Source: Taxillus chinensis
Lineage: Eukaryota > Streptophyta > Magnoliopsida > Santalales > Loranthaceae
Direction: 5' to 3'
Assembly: GCA_023512835.1 (NCBI GenBank)
Contig: CM042090.1
Coordinates: 16,173,117 to 16,237,116, forward strand
DNA length: 64,000 bases
The stretch's first letter is position 1. Each line of letters opens with the position of its first letter. Position numbers and translations under genes: made by a program. Shown piece after piece: positions 37,469 to 51,899 of the stretch. The notes under the pieces were generated by a model. The model had not been told where the DNA came from. It searched no databases and saw only the letters and a program-made list of their open reading frames with translations.

Positions 37469-38639
37469 CATTAGTTGCCTTTAAAATCATAATGCAAGCT
37501 AGTTTAAGAAAAGTTAAAAAGAATGAGAGCAGAAATAATATTGAAAAAGGTGGAGAAATAGTAAAATGCAAAATTTCTATATCATTAGTTAAACCCAAAA
37601 TGGAATTTGATATAACTCCTCATGGATAAAATTTAAAAATATGGCATCACTAATTAGTGGTCAAATCTTCCTAAGTGTTAAAGCTAAACACCAACCAATT
37701 AGATTTATGAACTTGAAACCCAAAAAGAACTCCCCACCTTTTGCATATAAAAATAATATGTTACATGTACAAAGAAAACTCCTAGCCACATATCCAATCA
37801 AAATAGTTTTGAAGACTAAACCATAATGAGCTTGTGGAATGTAAACCAAGAATGGTAATCCCGACTTGGGCAAATTTTTTACCTCTCGGATATTCAAATA
37901 ATAAAACAATCATGTTTTACAAAATCCATAAACCAAGTTATTATAAAATTTAAAACAAACAAAAATTAACTAAACAATCCCTACATCAAATAATCGAAAC
38001 CCGAGACAATAAGTACGGATAAGGGCAATGGCCCAATAGGGCTCCAATCTCACCCTATAACATGAATTCCTAGTCGACATAACTTTTTTCAGAGGTCTTA
38101 TTTTATCATAATAAGTTTACATTCAATCACAAAATATAATATCACCCACAACATTTCATTCAAGGGTACACCCAAACCAACCACCGGAGATTCTCACATC
38201 CATCCTCCCAACTCTACCACACTCATTAGTCCCACCCTAATCTAAAGATTCAAGTAACTCCACACCAATTCACTAAATTCACGACCTTACAAAATTTAAT
38301 TCATTAATCCGGCGCTAACCACAAATAATATATATATATAATATCCACATATATAAATATTCATCAAAATCCACGCCTAATATCAATTAGTACATATAAA
38401 TCCTCTTATTTAACAACATCTAGCTCAAAAAGACAAACCAAACATTTTATTATTAAAAACAATATCAAGGTAATTCTTGTTTAACCTTGTATTGGAATGG
38501 TTAAATATGTTATTAATTTTAACAAAAAAACAATTAAATTAAATTTATCTATATAGTCTTGATAATTATCAAAATCACTATATATATCAGCAGACTTCAT
38601 AATAATGGACCATGGATTTATTATCCACATATATTAACT

Positions 38640-40746
<2,107 letters not shown>

Positions 40747-43375
40747 AAAACAAAATGTCATTATAAGTTGTTAATCTACCATGATTGCACGCCCAATAGT
40801 TTTATAGGTATTTTATTTTTATTATAAACCATTATAGTGGCATAATCAACAATCACATGCTTTCATATTGTACGATTGATATTAGCGTAGTATAACAAAG
40901 GACCGATTAAAATTATCTCACTAATTAATGAGAAATGATCCACTTGGCATAAACTATAGCATTATGAAAAAAACTATCACTAATATATATACACGTATTC
41001 TTTTCTATTCATTTTCAACTAGGAATTTCTAATATTAGATTAGGATGGTTCAAAATTTTGAATTGACTCGGCCCAATAAAATTTTAATGTTTTAATTGGC
41101 CCTCATCCTAAATTATTATCCCATCCCATGGGTTTGTTGGACGTATCGGATGATGTACTAACTGAGTCTAAAGAACATTGAATTGCTTATTAGCTGGTCT
41201 CTTATAGGGCGTGAACGTACTCTATTTGACCAAGCACATACATAACTCACTCGAGTGGCAACTGCTTACAAATAGTTTTGAATCGGCAATTAATTAATTA
41301 AACCAACTCTGCTCCCACTCTATTTATTGTTTTTCGTGGAATACATGCACGCATACGGCGAAACGTCAACAGTTGTTGGTCTGACTCGAACCTAACCAAA
41401 ACGAACCATACAAATATTTTAAAGTTGAGGAACAGGCAGCATTGTGAGCCTATAAGCGCACACGTTTACTATGAAGCAGAAGTAGGCAGGCAGGCACTAT
41501 ATAGGCAGACCCATCCTGCTCCTCGCGTTGGCCCACGTTCTCAATGCCCTTTGTTTGAGTCTGGTTTGGTGTTGAACTTTTTTGGGCTCCAACAGTCCAA
41601 CCCCACCCCTTATGTGTTGCTTGACGAGGAAGGCTATATCAATTTTCGTGGCTTTTCTCACAACCAATCAATGTTTTCTTTCATTGTATATGTTTTTTTT
41701 TCCCCACTATATATCCGCCTCTCTAAGATATAATAATTAGCAATTGATTTTCATGATGGTTATAGGATTTCGTGGGGTTCTTTGGTGTGTGTTACCAAAA
41801 TTATATATATTTATATTAATTATGACAAGGAAAAAGCCAACCCCTCTTTCCCAATATTTTGACTTGTCTTGATTTAATAATAAACATTGAGCTCATATAT
41901 CAAAATAATATAACTTATTTTTTAAAACTATAATTTTTAATAAACTGATATATTTGGCAACCGAAATCGAATCCCCATACTGCCATAGCCTAATATCAGA
42001 TGATAATTTTTTTAAAAAAAATTACTAACATATTGCAGAGGCATTTTAGCACGAGATGTTTTCTTTAAAAATGGTGAATCTGTATTGGTTTATTTTAATT
42101 TAATATTAATATAAATTTTAAAAATTATTCATTATTATTTTTAAATTTAAATTTAATTCTGTTAGAAAAATATTACTTCAACTCATCAAATATTATTTTT
42201 AAATCTTTTTAGATTCAATTATAAAAAATATACTCTTTTTACGTGCATGTTATTATCTCTTTTACGAGACATAACTTATTTTTAAATTTTAATTTAACAT
42301 AAACTCTAATAAAATTTAAAAATTAAAATATAAAAATTAAAAATAATATGAAATACGCTCTAAATATCCTTTTAAAAAAATTATTCATTTTAAATTAAAC
42401 TTTTGGGTCATCCCCCAATCCCAAGTTGCCCTAACCCAAGCACTTATTATTGAGCTTGCTCTAGCTTCAAACTGATCCATGGAACATTTTTGTTATTTCT
42501 CACGTCATCAATCATTATCATTTGTCATTTTTTGACATGAGTAACAGTAATAATAAATGGAAGCGTATCACCTTTAAAATGAAAATAATATAGAGAATCA
42601 ACTGAGGAAGGCAGAAAGGACTTGACCTAAGCCGCCGAAAGGACAAATAATAAGACAAGTTAATATCTTCATTTCTCTCCATGCATTTGTTGTGTGGATG
42701 GACTTGAGAGAGAGAGCGCTAGAGGGAAAGGGAAAGGCTAGCTCCAACTCGGTTTGTCGTATTCCAGAGGCTATATATAATTAATAGAGACTCAGAGAGC
42801 ACTTGATTGGTTGTAGTTTATAAATATAAATACTTTATGGACCTAAAGATTTATAAGTATTACTGGGGTTAGGCGTAACTATCGATTTACTTTTTTAAGT
42901 TTTGATTTTAAATTAATTTGACAATTAAGATTTTTAAGTCAAATTAATTTTATAAACTTCCAGTTCCAGCAGTGATATTAAACACTATCTTTTAGTATTT
43001 TATGTATCTCCCATCCCAGGCTTCAATTTAATTACTTAAGAGCAACTCTAATATCACACTTTAAATTATTTTACATGTGATAATTATTTATTATTATTTT
43101 TAAATTAATTTTATTTTATTAAAATAATAAGTTTTTATCTTCAAATTGAATAATGAATATGAACAAATGGATTAAAAAAATTAGCCGAGATACCCTTACA
43201 CGCCAGACTCAATTATCTCACTTGCCTCTTTCCCAATTGCTTCCACATGATGCCTCTCTCCCATCGACCGGATCTTGGAGCCCACCTTCGTTTGTACGTG
43301 TCATGGAGGAAAGAAAAAGATGATATGTGCGTACTTATATTTTAAAATAATTTCAATAAGCATTTTAAAATTTTG

Positions 43376-44048
43376 ATTACTCAACCTTGAATTATTTTAA
43401 CAGTACCTTATATTTATTGTTAAAAAGTTTTTACAACAAAATATTGCGTAAACTTTTATTTTTCCTTAACTAAACGATAGGGATAAATTTTTTTAAAAAA
43501 ACTCTAAAATATATTTAAATCCAAATTCATAAAATAAGGTTTGAATATAGAAAATAAATAGTATTTTTTTATATTTAAAATTTTACTATTTATTTTTAAA
43601 ATTTTTTCTTATAAGTTTTTATACTTTTGTGTGACACATGTATATTTTTGAATGGATATAATAAGTATAAGAGAAAGAGAAAAAAAAGTAATAAAGAATA
43701 AAAATTTATAAGTATTACTCAACCTTGAATTATTTTAACGGTACCTTATATTTATTGTTAAAAAGTTTTTACAACATGTATGAAATGTTGCGTAAACTTT
43801 TATTTTTCCTGAACTAAAAAATAGGGATAAAATTTTTAAAAAACTTGACATCCGAATTAATAAAATAAGATTTGAATATAGAAAATGAATAGTATTTTTT
43901 ATATTTGAAAATTTACTATTTATTTTAAAAAAATTCTTATAAGTTTTTATACTTTGTGTGACATGCACGTGTATATTTTTAAATAGATATAATAAGTATA
44001 AGAGAAAGAGAAAAAAGTAAGAAAGAATGAATATAAGAATATAATTTT
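43376..44048. repeat. 338-bp tandem duplication
   Basis: ATTACTCAACCTTGAATTAT starts at 43376 and again at 43714. The two units stay alignable throughout, including TTGCGTAAACTTTTATTTTTCC and the end AATAAGTATAAGAGAAAGAG. Differences are scattered substitutions and short indels, so the duplication is not very recent. No coding frame spans it. Confidence 0.85.
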
Positions 44049-44189
44049 AATAGACCAGAGAAATTACATGGAATAAAATGTAGAAGGTTTTATTATTATT
44101 ATTTTTTTTTGAAAATGAATAAAATGTATGATAAAATTTTAAGGAGTGTTATTTTTAGCTAAAATTTGAAAAAAATTTTTAAAAAAAAC

Positions 44190-44345
44190 CCATTGTGGAT
44201 ACTTTAAGATTTTTTACGACATTTTATGTATGTTGTAATATGACTCTTTATAAGGTTTCATATATGCAGAGAAAAAAAAACTATTTATAGTGTTTTATAT
44301 ATGTTGTAAAAGAATATTGACAACGTTTTCTATATGTCGTAATTA
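44190..44345. repeat. Short-motif array resembling transposon subterminal repeats
   Basis: Three related units of the form (A/C)GACATTTTATGTATGTTGTAA, GTGTTTTATATATGTTGTAA and CAACGTTTTCTATATGTCGT follow each other with the same spacing of about 55-80 bases. Repeats of GACGTTTT...GTCGT type are typical of the interior ends of CACTA-like transposons. No terminal CACTA sequence or coding part was found. Confidence 0.4.
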
Positions 44346-45568
44346 AAGGATATTCATCTGGGAAAAAGATTAATTAGGTCAACTTTACATAATGTTTTTT
44401 GTGATTTTTGTTTGTTGTTTTTTCATTTCATACCCAACGTTCAAATTACAATACAATAAATTTATATATTCAAAACATTTTATAATATACATGACCTCTC
44501 TTATTCATTCAATATATAAACTATTGACAATTAATAGTTATCGTAACTAAAAACAAAATTTTCATATAACCCATGACCATCATCTTTTCATTATAAAAAA
44601 GCAAATAAAGTCAACTCAAATAAGTTTTAAATCTCAATAATTTTTTTTTAACAGAAAACATAATCAAGAGAAAAAAAATATCAGCCAATCATAATAATCA
44701 ATCATTTTTTCTTTTGAAAGAGCATACTGTTCCGATAAGAATAGTACTAGTCAGCTAACACAAGTCACACAAACACAACCTAGCAATTTTCACCTGATTG
44801 TTTGAAAGCGACTAAAAATATGGCCATAATATTTAAAGCCAGACCAAAGGAAATGAATTATTGTGTATAAGATGATAAACATCGAAATCTACTAGTACAA
44901 GACAATTCAGTCTATGCACTCAATTGAAGGAATATTAAATCAAAAGTGAGCGAAAAAAAAGCATATACCACCAAATTATTTGTCTATGGACAAGAATTGG
45001 TGAAGTGTAAAATATATATTTAGGCATATATCCGACAAAATATATACAACGATTATCAAATATGTCAAATAAAAAATGAATACCGACAAGCGAATATAAA
45101 GTAATGAAAAAAAAAACGAATATAAATTGACTTTAGTTTTTTTTTTAATGAAGGTAATTTTCTTACTCTACCTGTTTAATTTGCTGGTACCCGGGTATGG
45201 ATCCCCGCCTGTTTAATAATAAGTCCAATCATCTCACCAGTGCGCAGATGTGCAGTGCATACAAGGAAGGCACTTCATCATTTTGGGCTGCGACCCAGCA
45301 AGAATTCTAATGGGCCCATGCAAAGCAGGCTCAATAACCAACATCAAAAGTCCAACCCAAACACTGACTCAGTAGCTTGTATCATCCTTGAGGTGACCCC
45401 AATAAGTTGCCGTGAAGGGTCTTTCTTTTGCCCTCATACCACACAACCTTGAGTCGTGAGAAGGAAACATAGAATTTACAAAATAAATAGGGGAGAAGGA
45501 GAATCGCTTTCTGAAAAACCAGAAGCAATTCTTTGCATTGTGTGTAACCTACCCGAATTCAGAAAAAG

Positions 45569-45600
<32 letters not shown>

Positions 45601-45666
45601 TTGCAAACTTGCCCATAAAAGATTTGGATGATCACAAAAACCCATTTGAATTCCACACTTTCAAAC

Positions 45667-46500
45667 ATGAATGTCAACAACGGAAGCAACCAAACATACT
45701 GGTGCTACCAGTGCCAACGGAGGGTAATCATCGCCTACACAAACCCTTCTGAAATGGTGTGCCCACGTTGTTTTGGGCAATTCATCCAGGAGATGGACCC
45801 ATCCCAGCTTACCCACCAAGGGATGGCCACCACCAGTTTCACGGGTAACAATCCCCACCCAGATGCCCGCCGGCTGGAAGCACTCTCTTTGGTGTTCGAC
45901 CCTCCCATCCATCATCATCGTCCCAGGCGTCGTCGCCGCAGGACCTCTAGCTTTGATGACAGAGATCTCCTGGGCCCAGAAAGTGGGATTTTGTTTCGTC
46001 CCCAGACATCAATGCTGATTAGGCAGCCTATCAATCACCTCCCTTCCTCGTCAGAAAATTCACTCCCACCCCCTGTGGATCCCCGAGACTATTATTTTGG
46101 TCCCGGGCTGAATGAGCTGACTGAGGACTTGTCTGCAAATGACCGGACAGGTCCTCCACCGGCCCCCATGTCGACCATCAATTCCATTCCCAAGATGAGG
46201 ATCATGGCATCACATTTGCGTAATGGCTCCGAGTGTCCCGTGTGCAGGGAATGCTTCAGGGTGGGTGAAGAAGGTAGGGAATTATCTTGCCACCATTTGT
46301 ATCATTCCCACTGCATTGTTCCTTGGCTGCAGCTTCACAATTCCTGTCCAGTCTGCCGGACAGAGCTGCCCCCAGATTCCGGTTACAGAGACTGCCAATC
46401 AGACGAAGAAAATGGAGATGGCGGATGCATGAGGATCCGACGGCTGGCTTCTTTGCTGTGGCCATTTCGCAGGAGGTATCAACAGGTCAATCCCCTTTGA
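45667..46500 (+). CDS. RING-H2 E3 ubiquitin ligase with N-terminal zinc ribbon
   Basis: This intronless gene encodes 277 residues. Near the N-terminus a zinc ribbon of the kind found in RHC1A/CIP8-type proteins (zinc_ribbon_9) has C13-x2-C16 and C32-x2-C35. The centre is Pro/Ser-rich with a run of arginines around 87-92. The RING-H2 spans about 190-230 as C-x2-C-x14-C-x-H-x2-H-x2-C-x10-C-x2-C with every zinc ligand present (SCHHLYHSHCIVPWL). It should transfer ubiquitin from an E2 to an unknown target. I chose the ATG at 45667 because relatives begin shortly before the ribbon. An in-frame ATG at 45628 would add 13 residues and cannot be excluded. An AGA/GAA purine repeat (45563-45599) lies in the leader. 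The gene converges with the YbaK-like gene. Confidence 0.92.
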   Translation: MNVNNGSNQTYWCYQCQRRVIIAYTNPSEMVCPRCFGQFIQEMDPSQLTHQGMATTSFTGNNPHPDARRLEALSLVFDPPIHHHRPRRRRRRTSSFDDRDLLGPESGILFRPQTSMLIRQPINHLPSSSENSLPPPVDPRDYYFGPGLNELTEDLSANDRTGPPPAPMSTINSIPKMRIMASHLRNGSECPVCRECFRVGEEGRELSCHHLYHSHCIVPWLQLHNSCPVCRTELPPDSGYRDCQSDEENGDGGCMRIRRLASLLWPFRRRYQQVNPL

Positions 46501-47134
46501 CCTTGCTTCCCTCGTATAAAACCTCCTGGAGTTGTTTGTATTGTAATGCCATTCTCAACTTCACCACCGTGCATCAGCCGACAAACTGTAATTGACCCTC
46601 ACTCCGTTTCAAACATTCTCAATATGAATTCACTGAATCATAGCCCCCATAAAAAAAACAGAAGGTGAATCTCATACTGAACGACCTTAAATTACCGTTC
46701 CTTCCAAATAAACTGAAAGTAATTTTCAGTGCCTATGCGTGGTTCATTTGCACCAATTAGTGCAGGGAATGCTGGTACAAAGAAAATATATAAGATTCGA
46801 CTATATAGGAGGCAGCACTGGCCTAATCACACGGTCATAAGACAGCAAATAAGAGGCAATAAGATAAAAACAGTACATATATAGAATTTATCTTCTAAAG
46901 TTCTGGGCATCCACTTGTGTGGCTACATTTTCACATCTGCAACGACTGAACCCATTTAGCATAGCGTCTAATGCTGCATGCCAAAGATCTCTACAATACC
47001 AAAAATACAGCCTTTTCCCACGATTTTTCTATCAACTTTTCGAATTAGAACGCATTAACCAAAAGGAATCAATCCTCTCCCCCCTTTAGGTCACAACTCT
47101 ACTTGCTCATCTTTAGCAATGTCCAGTTAACTCT

Positions 47135-50100
47135 TCACTCGTGCTTTCGTTGTTGATGGGTACCGGCATAAAATCCTTCCGCATATGCTGTGTTCTTGAA
47201 TACAATCTGCGAGCAAAAAAAATCAGTTTTCCCATTCACGATTTTAGCATAGCGAAAATTTAGGAATTCGCCAAATTGGATTTAGTTCTTCAGGAAAAAC
47301 ACACACACTGATTTTATGGTTTACGCATAAATTTCTTGAAACTTGCTCATGGTACAGTTTTACAGCACCATCTTAAGCCGGATTACAGCATAATGAAATT
47401 TGACAGCCAGTACTCATTTCATAGTGTAATCTTCAGCTCCCAGGAGGACGGGTTAGAGAACAAATATGAAAAGAGAAACACTCACAGCTAGGCCCTCCAG
47501 CTCCAAGCATAGACGTTTTCTGATACTATTTGAGACAACAGATCCAAGCTGCTCCCCATGACGTTTTACATTCTCCTCTGTGAGCTGTGTGATTTGATTT
47601 TTTTAAGTCACCCAAACAAAAAAAACCATCTACAAACAAATACGCTTGAGAGTGTTACTGCTTACCTCTGAATCTACTAAACCTGAAATTTTATCAACAA
47701 TTTCTTCAACAAACTTTGCAGGATCCATAAAAGAGTTCACAGAACTGGCCCGTATTTCCTTCACGTTTTGTCCACTAGGCTTAGAAGATTTTGCTGCATG
47801 CATGACAATGCAACTGTCAGTCACAAAATTTTATATAAAAAAAATATCAGATACCAACTGCAGGCTGCGAAGAGCTAACTTTTAAAAAAAAATCACAAAA
47901 TGCAACTTACATGCCTGTGCAAAAGAGCATGGATAAAATGTATACCATAGGATTTCCAGAAATATTAATGCAAAGCTACCTTCATGAACAGTCTCAGATT
48001 TGTCTTAATTCCAAAATATAAAGTCAGCTGGAGCTTTATAAAAATTAACTTTTTAATTGACTCAAGATGTACACATTCTATTGATCAATGACAACTATGT
48101 TTTGATTCGACAAGATCTGTTGTCCCAGAATATACAAAGGTTTCTACAAATACTAGCAAAGCTATTCTAAGTGTTTCGTAGTGGAAACCACGTATGAGAA
48201 CCAGATTTCCAAAATAAACGTGAATGGGCACACAGTTTTCATGGAAGAGAAAGAAAAACCATAATCTTTGACAGTGTCAAGTCACATTATTGGCCAGCAC
48301 TCATACCCATAGCTGCATTGGCCTTATTGTTTTCTGAAACAAGAATGTTTCCTTGACTTTGCAAGGGTCCTGCTCCTGCATTTTCTGAAACAAAAACTGT
48401 GGACCCAGATGGAACAAGCCCAGCAAGATCTGGAGGTTGATCTTTTCCCACGACAGGGTTAGCCTACATCAAGGCACAATCGAACTCCAAAAATTTAAAA
48501 GATGTGATCTGCCAACAATACACACTTTAGAAACTGAATGCTACCTCAAGGTCAATGTAAGACGGTTCTTTTCCAATTGCTTTCAAGAACTTGTCGAGAC
48601 CTTGGGCATTAAGAGCTGGCAGACGCGAGATGTGCAATGAAATCACCATCAGGAAATGTGACCAAAAAAATCATGTTAACTCATATTTCAGTTTGAAATG
48701 ATTAAAATATAAAACTGCAGAATTAATAGCAATTTGTATAAATTGGGAAGCAAGCACCAAAGACAAAACATAGCAAGTGCAATAAGCTTTACAGGGTCGC
48801 AAAACAACAATGCACAAAAAAGAGTAAAAGAAAGCTAGAAAGGGGAAGATTTCTGGCATACAAAGCTCAAATGTAATTAGACAGGGACAGTCAAAATCAA
48901 AGCATAATCACACATCAAAAAGATTTAATAAACGTGATCATTAGCAGTACATGATTGGGAATGAGGTGGTGCTTGTTTGGTCTTACTTGACCTCTTTGTT
49001 GAACAATATCTTATTTGGTAAGAGAAGTATGCTAAGAGGTGTTTGGTTTGGTAGCACACTTAATATGCTCTGAGGACATCTTACAGGATTCAAAATGAAA
49101 TAAGGTTCCCTTGTAATTTGGTATGGGCTTCTCAATGCTCAGTGGTCACCTCCAGCGCAGCAATCAGCAGAATCCTTTGTCATACGTGTATTGGGGATGA
49201 CAGTGGGATCGTGAGAGTGCACAGGTTGATGACAAAGAAGTCTGAGATTCACAGTGCTTTGTCAGATGGGTCTTGGGGGTGATAGTGGGATCTTGAGACG
49301 GCTGCAGATTGTTGTTGGTGTTGGGGATCATCATCGTTTTTGGGAATATAGTCCTGTTCTATTTCTTCAACCTGAAACTTCTACAACAGCAAAAAAAAAC
49401 TCCATTGGCTGCACTTTTCCCTTTCTGTGTGATTACTGGGTTTTGCATACAATTATCCTTCAGCTCCACACTAATTTGTTATTATTATTTTAGTTTTATG
49501 TTTACTGTGTTTTAGGTTTGTTTAAATAATATTTAGATCATCGAAAAAAATCCTACGCAGTAAACCCAAACAAAATTGAAAATTATACTAAGTAAGATGT
49601 CCAAACATACAGTAATCAAACAATCATATATAGGCAAAACTAGGATGAAAGAAATCATCCTTTTTTCTTTCAAAAAGAGCTTCTTTACACGGAAGCTCTT
49701 TATCCCACCAAAAAATAACCTGCACCTTAATAACTCGCTGTACAAAATTGAGATATATAAACACAAAACGGAGCAATTCTATGAGGCAAAAAAAAAACAA
49801 GTGGAAGAAATAGTATAAGAATGCTACTAGCAGAGAAAATGTTTGGCCTTACAGATTGAAATGTCATTAGACAGCGGATGGAAGAAGCAGTGCTCTTTGG
49901 TTTTAAATCCTTGATCCAACAACAGCGACACATCCCTTCATTAAAAACACAACATAAAAGATATAAGACCAAGACTTGAATGATAGGACATACGAAAATA
50001 TTATGAACTAATACGCATGAATCCATGAACTGATTTAAAAAATCAAAAGTAGAAATGCATCTGACAATATAACAAATTATGGTGGCAACTAACAAGTTCT

Positions 50101-50599
50101 AGCCTTTCAACAGGAATTTCGTATCATTCCACTTTTCATATTCCACATCATCAAAGAGGAAACAAACGAGCTCCAGGGTCAAGAGAAGATATAATAATGT
50201 TTGCGGAAAGCAGAAGGTGAACGAACAAAGGGCTTACTGTGCTGATTCATTGACTAGTGCAAATGGAGTAACACATCCAAGAGGAACCTTGAAATGGGAA
50301 AATATCCGGGTCATATAGAAAATTTAAATCAATTCTGTTATGCATCTATTTATTAATTATTATACAAACTGAGGGAACACAACATAGCAACAAAAGCATT
50401 CGACCCACCTGAAGGATTGTTCCCACAGCTTCTTCAGGAGCCATTCTCAGACCTCCTTTTCCCAAACCAAGCCTCTGAGACAGAACTGCTCAACATGGAA
50501 GCCCATTAAAATCCAATATAGTAATTTAGAAAACATAAGAACTATAAGTGATTGCCTTTCAGTTTTTCATATTAATATCTTATAAAAAATGCCCGTGTC

Positions 50600-50662
<63 letters not shown>

Positions 50663-51806
50663 AGCATGAGAGCAGGCCTTTAATTTACCTTTCAAATCTA
50701 CTTTGGTATCTGCTAGAGCAGAAACAATATAAAGCCTATGTTTCTTGTCCTGCAAAAAACACTAAGATTATTAACGAGAGGATTTTATGACTATAGGAAG
50801 GGATAAAATGGCATTAACGATGTCCATTTTCTCAATGCATGGTACCTTTAAGAATAGATTTTTACTCAAACACCCACCCAAATGCCCAACATATTTTGCC
50901 TGGTGAGAAAGAACACTGTTATTCCATATATGTGCAAAATAGTAGAGGTAAACGAGTTATGTTTTTGTGCATATCACCTGAGCTTCAACAGTCAATACCA
51001 CAGGATGTTCGTATTGGGAAAATTCAATTTGAAGCTCCTAAAAAAATTAGTCACGATCAAAGTGCATGTGAGGTATAATAAAAATTTAAAAAACAACACA
51101 AAAACATAAAAATAAAAAATGAATGGAATCGATATTAAGGATGTTCATCCATCATAAAAACATTGAATTACGGCTTCTCCATGTGCAGTAGATACAATTC
51201 AACAAAACATCCATTTGAGGACATATCAAGTCATTGTCATTCATCTATATATGAATAGCTCCAACCAAGCTATGCACAACCCTGCTCGTAGATATTAACA
51301 ATGCATCTTTGTTCCCACATAGGTACCATCTAAAATCCAAATCCCACATCATATAATCAACAGAAAGCAAAACTAATGGCGAGTCAACATGAATACGGAT
51401 TTCTAATATCGGCCAGTGCATCCAAAAATCTTACCACTCCCGGTAGCCATAAAGCCCTAAATTTTACGATCCTTTCCGTTACAACTAGTTGGTTTCTGCT
51501 ACCCAATAGCGCAAATAATGCGGCGGAAAATCAATATCGATGCAAAACCTTATTAATATTCGTTTGCGATCTCGGTACAGCATTTCAGCAGCCATAAACA
51601 TAAAACATTGTAACTACCCAAATGCCATCCCCTTAACACATCCTAAATCGTACTACAATATCTTGGCAAAACTACAAAATCGAAGACGATGGTGAATAAT
51701 TGAAAAAGCGCGAAGGGGGGATCTGAGAAATTCAATTCACAATAAATCGACAAGATGAGAGATTGACCTTCAAGCGTTTAAGCAACTCATCCCTGGAACA
51801 ACCCAT
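47135..51806 (-). CDS. YbaK/ProX-type aminoacyl-tRNA deacylase-like protein
   Basis: Twelve small exons on the minus strand join in frame to 316 residues: 51806-51768, 51037-50978, 50899-50846, 50749-50689, 50485-50409, 50287-50238, 49935-49853, 48615-48545, 48463-48307, 47793-47666, 47584-47486 and 47206-47135. Residues about 20-165 form the YbaK/aminoacyl-tRNA synthetase-associated domain: YEHPVVLTVEAQAKYVGHLG, SKNLFLKDKKHRLYIVSALA, LSQRLGLGKGGLRMAPEEA, VPLGCVTPFALVNES and FHPLSND. These motifs fit free-standing ProX-type trans-editing deacylases that clear mischarged tRNA-Pro. The C-terminal third (about 166-316) is less conserved and partly polar, with a predicted helical FVEEIVDKISGLVDSE. 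Arabidopsis At1g44835 is the likely orthologue. A GA repeat sits seven bases upstream of the start codon. None of the exons is long enough to show as an ORF. Confidence 0.92.
48616..49852 (-). other. Intron 7 of the YbaK-like gene
   Basis: This is the largest intron of the gene (1237 bases). Its centre (about 48960-49510) is richer in G and T, with phrases such as GCTTGTTTGGT and GTGTTTGGTTTGG, and may be a transposon insertion. No termini could be defined and no coding content was found. Confidence 0.5.
50602..50660. repeat. (GT)n-(G)n microsatellite in intron 4 of the YbaK-like gene
   Basis: About fourteen GT units run directly into about thirty consecutive G residues. On the transcribed strand this is a C-run followed by AC repeats, 29 bases past the exon 4 donor. 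Long G-runs can form quadruplexes and are often misread, so the true length is uncertain. Confidence 0.85.
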
Positions 51807-51812
51807 CAGGTC

Positions 51813-51835
51813 CCTCTCTCTCTCTCTCTCTCTCT
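51813..51835 (-). repeat. GA microsatellite next to the YbaK-like start codon
   Basis: On the plus strand this is about eleven CT units. In the mRNA sense it is an AG repeat ending seven bases upstream of the ATG, so length changes would alter the immediate 5' leader but not the protein. Confidence 0.85.
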
Positions 51836-51899
51836 GGAAAGCGGGGAGGGGTTGTAGAAATTATTAGAATCGAGGGAGCAAGAGACAGCGGCGACCGGT

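Noticed and set aside
41425..41733. 102-codon plus-strand frame in the large spacer
   Set aside because: Its composition is unremarkable, no motif is recognisable and it lacks an ATG-supported start; treated as non-coding.
45456..45752. 98-codon frame upstream of the RING gene with a long Arg run
   Set aside because: It starts with GTG rather than ATG, and the Arg run is the leader's purine repeat; it overlaps the RING gene out of frame.
50839..51109. Two plus-strand frames of 75-79 codons
   Set aside because: They are antisense to exons 2 and 3 of the YbaK-like gene, whose splice sites and protein motifs are clear on the minus strand.
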